NCBI RefSeq assembly: GCF_947491795.1
Contig: NZ_CANLKW010000004.1
Coordinates: 186,001-250,000 of the forward strand
Direction: 5' to 3'
Source of the DNA: an uncultured Roseobacter sp.
GTDB taxonomy: Bacteria > Pseudomonadota > Alphaproteobacteria > Rhodobacterales > Rhodobacteraceae
Length of the DNA stretch: 64,000 bases
Position numbers and translations under genes: made by a program. Within the stretch, counting starts at the first letter, position 1. Each line of letters begins with the position of its first letter. The notes beneath the pieces are model-generated. The model had not been told where the DNA came from, made no database searches, and saw only the letters and a list, made by a program, of their open reading frames with translations. Below, piece by piece: positions 58,851-64,000 of this stretch.

Positions 58851-60032
58851 ATGAAAGACAGCGTATCGGCACAGCCGGGATACTTCGCGCCGGAAGACTG
58901 CAATCTGGATGATCTCAAAGCGCTGACAGCTCAGGAAACGACACCGGAACAGGCCCCGCGCGCCGCGGAAATCCTGAAGAACATCCCGGTCTATCAGATG
59001 CATGATATCTCCGCTGATCTGGCGGATGAAAAGACGCGCGCGCAGCTCATGGCGGAATGGGCCGGGATATTGCTGACGGGACCCGGCGTGCTGGTTTTGC
59101 GCGGCGCTTGTCGAAACAGCGGGGCGCTTGATCGGGCGTCACAGGTCTTTGAAGAGATTATCGCGGCGGAAAAAAGTGCCGGCGGCGAAGGCGCGGATCA
59201 TTTCGCGGCCTCGGGTGCAAACGACAGGATCTGGAATGCTCTGCAAAAGCTGTGTGAGCGCGACCCCGAAACCTTCATGCATTGCTTTGCAAGCCCGGGC
59301 ATTGATGCTGTCTGCGAGGCCTGGCTGGGCAAAGGGTACCAGATGACGGCCCAGGTGAACCTTGTTCATCCCGGTGGTGCAGCACAGCTTGCACATCGCG
59401 ACTATCACCTTGGGTTTCAGACATCAGAGGTCAGTGCGGCGTTCCCCGCGCATGTACACGCACTGTCGCCGGTACTGACGCTGCAGGGGGCCGTCGCGCA
59501 TATGGACATGCCGGTTGAAAGCGGACCGACCAGGCTGCTGCCGTTTTCACAGGCATATCTGCCGGGCTATGCCGCATGGCGACTGGAAGACTTCCGGGCG
59601 TACTTTGAGGAAAACAGCGTCCAGCTGCCGCTTGAAAAAGGGGACGCACTCTTCTTCAGCCCTGCGCTTTTCCATGCGGCGGGCGCAAACATCTCGTCTG
59701 ATATTCACAGACTGGCAAACCTGTTGCAGATATCGTCTCCCTTCGGGCGCGCAATGGAGACGGTGGACCGGACGTCGATGTGCAAGCTTTTGTATCCGCA
59801 CATCAGCAACGCTGCAGTAAACGGTACGCTGTCCGTCGCGGAGCGTGCTGCGGCGATTGCTGCGGTTGCAGAGGGTTATTCTTTCCCCACAAATCTGGAC
59901 CTGGACCCACCGTCAGGCGGGCTCGCGCCGCAGACGCAGCAGGCATTCTTTCACCAGGCATTGGAAGAAGACCTGGACGCGGATACTTTTGCCGACCGTC
60001 TGGACCAGATGGATGCCCGCCGCCTGCCGTGA
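58851..60032 (+). CDS. Phytanoyl-CoA dioxygenase (PhyH)-like protein
   Basis: A 393-residue protein from the ATG at 58851, which has an AGGAGA ribosome site; an upstream GTG at 58827 has none. The Fe(II)/2-oxoglutarate site shows H182 and D184 in LAHRDYHLGF, with a distal His in FFSPALFHAAGAN and an Arg a few residues later (HRLANLLQIS). The double-stranded beta-helix spans about 165-300, and the protein is longer than typical PhyH (about 300), with N- and C-terminal helical extensions. Members hydroxylate diverse small molecules. It is convergent with the sugar importer ATPase gene (15-base gap). Its substrate is unknown. Confidence 0.82.
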   Translation: MKDSVSAQPGYFAPEDCNLDDLKALTAQETTPEQAPRAAEILKNIPVYQMHDISADLADEKTRAQLMAEWAGILLTGPGVLVLRGACRNSGALDRASQVFEEIIAAEKSAGGEGADHFAASGANDRIWNALQKLCERDPETFMHCFASPGIDAVCEAWLGKGYQMTAQVNLVHPGGAAQLAHRDYHLGFQTSEVSAAFPAHVHALSPVLTLQGAVAHMDMPVESGPTRLLPFSQAYLPGYAAWRLEDFRAYFEENSVQLPLEKGDALFFSPALFHAAGANISSDIHRLANLLQISSPFGRAMETVDRTSMCKLLYPHISNAAVNGTLSVAERAAAIAAVAEGYSFPTNLDLDPPSGGLAPQTQQAFFHQALEEDLDADTFADRLDQMDARRLP

Positions 60033-60047
60033 GGCGACGGGACGTTT

Positions 60048-60827
60048 TCAGACGGTGCCGCCCAGGCTGCCCTCCAGGGTCGCCATCTCCTGGCCACCGG
60101 CCATCATGTCCTGCAGTTCTTCGGGCGTGATATCGCCACGCTCTGCAGTGCCCAGGGTCTTGCCACGGTTCAGCACCGTAAAGCGGTCTCCGACGGCCAT
60201 GGCATGACGAACATTGTGCGTGATGAACACCACCGCAATGCCTTGTTTGCGCACCTTGTCAATTGTGGCCAGAACGTTGGACGTCTGGCGCACACCCAGC
60301 GCTGATGTCGGCTCATCGAGGATCAGAACCTTGGCACCGAAATGAACAGCACGTGCAATCGCGACGGTCTGGCGTTCACCGCCGGACAGTGTGCCGACCG
60401 CCTGGTCGGGCCCGCGCAGGTTAATCCCCATTTTCCGCATCTCTTCCATGGTGACCCGATTGGCATAGTCATGGTCGAAAAAGCTGATGCCTGCGACCTT
60501 CTTCAAAGGTTCGTTCCCCATGAAAAAGTTGCGGCTGACAGACATCAGCGGGATCATCGCCAGGTGCTGGTGAACAGTCGCGATGCCAGCTGCAATTGCG
60601 TCCCGGGGGTCGGCAAAGTCGAGTGGTCTGCCCTCGAAGATAATCTCCCCGTGGGTCGGTTTGTGCACACCGGACATGGTTTTGATAAAGGTCGACTTGC
60701 CCGCGCCATTGTCGCCCAGCAAGCAGTGGCACTCGCCGGCAAAGACGTCGACCGAAACACCTGCCAGCGCGATAACGCTGCCAAAGTGTTTTTCGATGTC
60801 TTTCATCTGAATGATCGGATCAGCCAT
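60048..60827 (-). CDS. Sugar ABC transporter ATP-binding protein, single-domain
   Basis: A 259-residue protein with one complete NBD: Walker A GDNGAGKST (38-46), signature LSGGERQTVAIARAV, Walker B VLILDEPTSALG, switch His in VVFITHNVRHA. Like the protein at 41371-42132 it is a FrcA-type ATPase and not a fused RbsA. It is the last gene of the binding protein-permease-ATPase operon, one base from the permease stop. Confidence 0.94.
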   Translation of the reverse strand: MADPIIQMKDIEKHFGSVIALAGVSVDVFAGECHCLLGDNGAGKSTFIKTMSGVHKPTHGEIIFEGRPLDFADPRDAIAAGIATVHQHLAMIPLMSVSRNFFMGNEPLKKVAGISFFDHDYANRVTMEEMRKMGINLRGPDQAVGTLSGGERQTVAIARAVHFGAKVLILDEPTSALGVRQTSNVLATIDKVRKQGIAVVFITHNVRHAMAVGDRFTVLNRGKTLGTAERGDITPEELQDMMAGGQEMATLEGSLGGTV

Positions 60828-60828
60828 A

Positions 60829-61941
60829 TCAGCGCTCCCCCGTAATGATGCGGCGGATGTAGGTGTTCAGGATCACCGCAAAGAGAAGGATCACCCCGAG
60901 AAACACCCGGAAAAGAGAGCTCTCCACACCGGCAAAGAAAAGACCCTGCTGGACCACGCCAAAGATCAGTGCACCCAGAGCGGCACCGATAACAGAGCCG
61001 TATCCGCCGGTCAGCAGCGCGCCGCCGATGACCACCGCGATGATCGCCTCAAATTCCTTGAGCAAGCCCCGGTCGGCCCCGGCAGAGCCGAACTCCATGA
61101 CCTGGCAGACGGCAAAAACCGTGGCGCAGAACGCCGTGAACGTGAACATCAGAATCTTGACCTTGTTCACAGGAACACCGGAATTACGTGCAGCTTCTGC
61201 ATCGCCGCCGGATGCAAAGATCCAGTTCCCAAACCGCGTGCGCGTCAGCAGAATATGCCCGAACACAATCAGAACAAGCGCCCAGATGATCAGCATGGGA
61301 ATGCCATCTACGACGGGTTGCCCGGCGCGGGAGCCACGCTCAAAGACACCGATAATGCCCGCATCGCCGAGCCACTGAAACAGCGGCTGACCGATTTTTC
61401 CGCCAAAAACCGGTGCAAGCCAGTCGCCCTCGGCTGCATCGCGGATGCCGCCAATGATGGTTTTGCGTTCGATGGTCTGTGGGATGTAGATCGTAAAGCC
61501 GCGCAGGATGAACAGAAACGCAAGCGTGACAATAAAGCTGGGCAGCCCGGTCCGGACGACAATAAAGCCGTTCAGAGCGCCGAGTGCGCAGCAGATCACA
61601 AACGTGATGATGATGGCGATCCACATGGGCCAGGCCAGAACAACGCCAAAGACCGCGATCATCATCCCGGCGAAGCCGATCATGGATCCCACGCTCAGGT
61701 CGAACTCGCCCGAGATCATCAGCAGACAGGCACCGACGGCAATGATCATGAACTGAGCTGAAACGATCGTCCAGTTCATCACCCCCTGGCTGTTGAACAT
61801 GCCGCTGTCGAAAGCAAAGAGCGCGAAAAGAGTGAAAACCGCGACAGTGCCAACGATACCACCCAGTTCGGGCCGTATCAGCGCCTGCCGCAAAGGAGAT
61901 ATCTCCTTTATTCGTTCATCGGTATCGGTTGTATCTGCCAT
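60829..61941 (-). CDS. Sugar ABC transporter permease
   Basis: A 370-residue membrane protein with RbsC-family features: LLMISGEFDLSVGSMIGFAG (helix 3 region with Glu-Phe-Asp), LNGFIVVRTGLPSFIVTLAFL, the coupling loop WIFASGGDAEAARNSGVPVNK, and IAVVIGGALLTGGYGSVIGA. An extra periplasmic segment of about 60 residues (IERKTIIGGIRDAAEGDWLA onwards) is inserted after helix 5. It starts 78 bases after the binding-protein stop, with a terminator-like hairpin between. Confidence 0.93.
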   Translation of the reverse strand: MADTTDTDERIKEISPLRQALIRPELGGIVGTVAVFTLFALFAFDSGMFNSQGVMNWTIVSAQFMIIAVGACLLMISGEFDLSVGSMIGFAGMMIAVFGVVLAWPMWIAIIITFVICCALGALNGFIVVRTGLPSFIVTLAFLFILRGFTIYIPQTIERKTIIGGIRDAAEGDWLAPVFGGKIGQPLFQWLGDAGIIGVFERGSRAGQPVVDGIPMLIIWALVLIVFGHILLTRTRFGNWIFASGGDAEAARNSGVPVNKVKILMFTFTAFCATVFAVCQVMEFGSAGADRGLLKEFEAIIAVVIGGALLTGGYGSVIGAALGALIFGVVQQGLFFAGVESSLFRVFLGVILLFAVILNTYIRRIITGER

Positions 61942-61968
61942 AGCGTGTCCCCCGGCTTGCAGAATGAG

Positions 61969-62004
61969 AAAAAAAGGGCGGCCCTCATGTTGAGAAGGCC
62001 GCCC
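61969..62004 (-). terminator. Intrinsic terminator/attenuator after the third binding-protein gene
   Basis: Read on the minus strand, a perfect 8-base stem GGGCGGCC (62004-61997) and GGCCGCCC (61983-61976), with a 13-base loop, is followed by seven T residues (61975-61969). It lies between the binding-protein stop and the permease start, so read-through must supply the permease and ATPase messages. Confidence 0.85.
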
Positions 62005-62019
62005 CTTAAAGTTCGGATA

Positions 62020-62970
62020 TCAGCGGTATTCGCCGGCGAACTCTTCAACTTTGGTCAGGCCGTCCTTGGTCACGAAACCAGGGCCGGAGTTGATGTTGTT
62101 GCCGGGCAGAACGCCGTAGCGGTCCCAGTTGGCCAGGATTACCACAGGCATATAGGCCTGCAGGAAGGGCTGCTGGTCGATGCCCCAGTTGATGGTGCCG
62201 GCCTTGATGCCTTTGACGATTTCTTCACCCAGGTCGAAGGTACCGAAATGGATGTCACCAGCCATACCGTTTTCCTGCAGTGCTGCAATTGTCGGGTCGG
62301 CAGAAACCGGGCCCAGCGTCAGGATGCCGTCAACGTCAGGGTTGGCAGAGAGATAGGCCAGAACCTTGTTTTTGATTTCCGACGGGTCTGTGCCGCTGTC
62401 CATCATTGCATCACCAAGATCGATGCCAAGCCCATCCGCGTAACCGCGGCAGCGCTCACCAACTGTCGGCTGCTGGATCGCGTGGTTCACACAAAGGAAG
62501 TTTGTCACCCCTTCGCCTTTGGCCCGCAGACCAGCGGCAAAGCCGGCGTCATACTCGGGCTGGCCCACATACATCAGAGCGCCGACCTCACGTGCCTGTT
62601 CAGGCGTGCCGGTGTTCATGATGATCACGTCGATACCCTGGTCCACAGCGTTCTGGATCGGGCCTTTGAGCACGTCAAAGTCAGCCAGTGTGGTGATGAT
62701 ACCATCGGGCCCCGAAGCCGCGGCCTGGTCAATGATGCGCGCCATGTCGGCGATGTCGCCTGTGGGCGGGTTGCGGTATTCAACATCGGCGCCAACCTGC
62801 TCGCCTGCCAGCGCAATACCGTTCTTGATGGTGTTCCACCATGTGTCGCTGTCAGGCGCGTGGCTGACGAGAATGTACTTCTCACCTTCGGCCGCAGCGG
62901 TCTGTGCTGTCATAAAAGGTGCGGCAACAATGGCCGTCGCAAGCACCAGCTTGTTCATCAGTGATGTCAT
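62020..62970 (-). CDS. Sugar ABC transporter substrate-binding protein
   Basis: A 316-residue periplasmic protein. The ATG at 62970 has a GGGAGGAAA ribosome site; the frame extends upstream to 63045 without one. The signal peptide MTSLMNKLVLATAIVAAPFM is followed by a cut at TAAA-EG near residue 27. The mature chain starts with KYILVSHAPDSDTWWNTIKNG (ligand-site strand with Asp and Trp residues), then DGIITTLADFDVLKGPIQ and a VDVIIMNTGTPEQ loop, typical of ribose-class binding proteins. It is the first gene of the operon, with an 18-base palindrome near its promoter. Confidence 0.93.
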   Translation of the reverse strand: MTSLMNKLVLATAIVAAPFMTAQTAAAEGEKYILVSHAPDSDTWWNTIKNGIALAGEQVGADVEYRNPPTGDIADMARIIDQAAASGPDGIITTLADFDVLKGPIQNAVDQGIDVIIMNTGTPEQAREVGALMYVGQPEYDAGFAAGLRAKGEGVTNFLCVNHAIQQPTVGERCRGYADGLGIDLGDAMMDSGTDPSEIKNKVLAYLSANPDVDGILTLGPVSADPTIAALQENGMAGDIHFGTFDLGEEIVKGIKAGTINWGIDQQPFLQAYMPVVILANWDRYGVLPGNNINSGPGFVTKDGLTKVEEFAGEYR

Positions 62971-63057
62971 GTGTTTCCTCCCGGGTTTCACCGTTTTCAT
63001 GGCAAAAGAGTGGCCTGTGCCACCTCTGTGAGTCGACTTAAGCACAGTAGAATTTAC

Positions 63058-63075
63058 TTTGCAACCGGTTGCAAA
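63058..63075. promoter_or_regulatory. LacI-type operator between binding-protein and lacI genes
   Basis: TTTGCAACCGGTTGCAAA is a perfect 18-base palindrome with a central CCGG, the hallmark of LacI-family operators (central CG). It lies 75 bases upstream of the divergent lacI start and 88 bases upstream of the binding-protein start. Confidence 0.85.
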
Positions 63076-63097
63076 AATACTCAGTCGATTTCATACT
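63069..63097 (+). promoter_or_regulatory. Probable promoter of the divergent lacI gene
   Basis: TTGCAA (63069-63074), a 17-base spacer and CATACT (63092-63097) form a reasonable -35/-10 pair; the -35 box lies inside the operator palindrome. The start codon follows at 63150. Autorepression is expected. Confidence 0.5.
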
Positions 63098-63149
63098 CTG
63101 TGCAAACTGTGCTTTGAGGCCGCCCATACGGGCCGGGATTTTTCTGACT

Positions 63150-64000
63150 ATGGCCATAACTCTGAAAGAAGTCGCAGAGCGCGCCGGCGTCTCAAGATCT
63201 GCGGTTTCACGCACGTTTACAGATGGCGCATCGGTTTCCGAAAAGATGCGGCGCAAGGTTGAGAAAGCGGCGCGGGATCTGGGCTACAGCCCAAACGCAC
63301 TTGCGTCTTCGCTGACAACCGGCCGGACAAAACTCATTGGTCTGATATCTAACAACTTTCACAACCCGATTTTTCTGCAGGTCTTTGATCTCTTTACCCG
63401 TGGCCTGCAGGACCGGGGCCTGAGGCCACTGCTGGTCAATCTGTCGGACGAAACAGATCCGGAAGCTTCCGTGCGCATGTTGCGGCAGTATTCTGTCGAC
63501 GGTGCCGTTGTTGCGTCCTCGACCCTGTCGCCCGAGTTTGCAAAAGCTTTCCGGGATGCGGGTGTGCCCGTCGTGCACAGTTTCGGGCGCCATTCCAGTA
63601 CGCCGCAGGTGCATGTTGTTGGTATTGATAACGTTGAATGCGGTCGGATGGCCGCGCGCACGCTGGTCGAAAGAGGGTACAAGCGGATCGGGTTTCTGGG
63701 CGGGCCGCAGAACGCAACCTCCACGCAGGACCGGTTCTCGGGGTTCATGAGCGAGCTGGAAAAGGTGCGCGGACTGACCCTGTCGCACAGTTTTGCCGAA
63801 GCGTATTCATTCAATGCGGGCCGGGCCGAAATGATGCGGCTGCTTGGATCGAAACCTGCCGAAGCTTACTTTTGCGGGGATGACGTTCTTTCTATCGGGG
63901 TCCTGTCTGCGATTTCTGAAAGTGGTCTCTCGGTGCCCGGGGACATTGGTCTGATCGGGCTGAACGACATGGAAATGGCCGGGTGGCAGAACATTGACCT
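63150..64000 (+). CDS. LacI family transcriptional regulator (partial, 3' end outside window)
   Basis: About 283 codons are visible, with no stop before the window ends. The HTH and hinge (about 1-60) read TLKEVAERAGVSRSAVSRTF and LGYSPNALASSLTTG. The effector domain has KLIGLISNNFHNPIFLQVFD, FLGGPQNATSTQDRFSGF and YFCGDDVLSIGVLSAI, typical of sugar-responsive LacI proteins. It is divergent from the third sugar importer, sharing the palindrome-bearing promoter region, and is its likely repressor or activator. Confidence 0.93.
   Translation, partial: MAITLKEVAERAGVSRSAVSRTFTDGASVSEKMRRKVEKAARDLGYSPNALASSLTTGRTKLIGLISNNFHNPIFLQVFDLFTRGLQDRGLRPLLVNLSDETDPEASVRMLRQYSVDGAVVASSTLSPEFAKAFRDAGVPVVHSFGRHSSTPQVHVVGIDNVECGRMAARTLVERGYKRIGFLGGPQNATSTQDRFSGFMSELEKVRGLTLSHSFAEAYSFNAGRAEMMRLLGSKPAEAYFCGDDVLSIGVLSAISESGLSVPGDIGLIGLNDMEMAGWQNID

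Noticed and set aside
1..64000. CRISPR arrays, tRNA/rRNA genes, insertion sequences, integrases, attachment sites
   Set aside because: Read for regularly spaced repeats, tRNA-like cloverleafs, transposase or integrase motifs and flanking repeats; none was found, though short degenerate elements could be missed by eye.

Overview
The window looks like chromosomal DNA from a marine-type alphaproteobacterium of the Rhodobacterales (Roseobacter group). The inference rests on GC-rich coding sequence, frequent TTG/GTG starts, head-to-tail ATGA/GTGA overlaps, and the gene repertoire: several sugar and peptide ABC importers, LacI/IclR/LysR regulators, a BCCT transporter, a pimeloyl-CoA-type beta-oxidation operon, a DUF1989-GcvT fusion and Tad pilin-like genes. 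I saw no rRNA, tRNA, CRISPR array, insertion sequence, phage gene or replication origin. Nearly all of the sequence is coding.

Layout. (1) 1-5588, minus strand: a tightly overlapped glycan cluster with four glycosyltransferases of two folds, a histidine phosphatase and a polysaccharide deacetylase cut by the window edge. (2) 5819-9321: a large MscS-type channel, a LysR regulator and a 65-residue protein. (3) 9343-15215, minus strand: a complete family-5 (peptide/oligosaccharide type) ABC importer whose two ATPases are fused in one chain, followed by a small methyltransferase-like gene. (4) 16004-23141: an IclR regulator and a pim-like acyl-CoA degradation operon (bifunctional hydratase/dehydrogenase, two acyl-CoA dehydrogenases, thioesterase, CoA ligase). 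(5) 23147-29948: ribulose-phosphate epimerase, MmgE/PrpD protein, peroxiredoxin-like protein, acyl-CoA synthetase, iron-type alcohol dehydrogenase and TauE/SafE exporter.

(6) 29962-47891 is a sugar-acid utilisation island. It holds 6-phosphogluconate dehydrogenase, L-idonate 5-dehydrogenase, gluconate 5-dehydrogenase, gluconokinase, a mannitol dehydrogenase/fructuronate reductase family enzyme, a PEP mutase/isocitrate lyase family lyase, two LacI regulators, two complete sugar ABC importers in tandem, an SMP-30 lactonase, a GlcG/HbpS protein and a hydroxyacid dehydrogenase. Three near-identical palindromes of the form GTTAMCSGTAAC lie in the idnD/idnO promoter and in the lacI/importer promoter. 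They resemble the operators of E. coli GntR/IdnR and suggest one regulator tying uptake to catabolism. The proposed flow is: imported sugar or sugar acid, lactone opening, oxidation to 5-ketogluconate, reduction to gluconate, phosphorylation to 6-phosphogluconate, then ribulose 5-phosphate.

(7) 47952-50788: a BCCT osmolyte transporter divergent from a LysR regulator, with a well-formed LysR box between them. (8) 50920-54865: a DNA cytosine-5 methyltransferase with its Vsr mismatch nuclease and no visible restriction enzyme, then a DUF1989-aminomethyltransferase fusion. (9) 54917-57548, minus strand: TadE, TadE and TadG (VWA) genes without the rest of a tad locus, preceded by a 434-base gene-free stretch with a CtrA-like box. 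(10) 57983-64000: TetR regulator, phytanoyl-CoA dioxygenase-like protein, a third sugar ABC importer (binding protein, permease, ATPase on the minus strand) and its divergent LacI regulator, cut by the window edge. An 18-base perfect palindrome lies between the last two.

In all three sugar importers the binding-protein gene is followed by a stable RNA hairpin, and two of these have terminator-like U tracts. This is consistent with over-expression of the binding protein relative to downstream genes.
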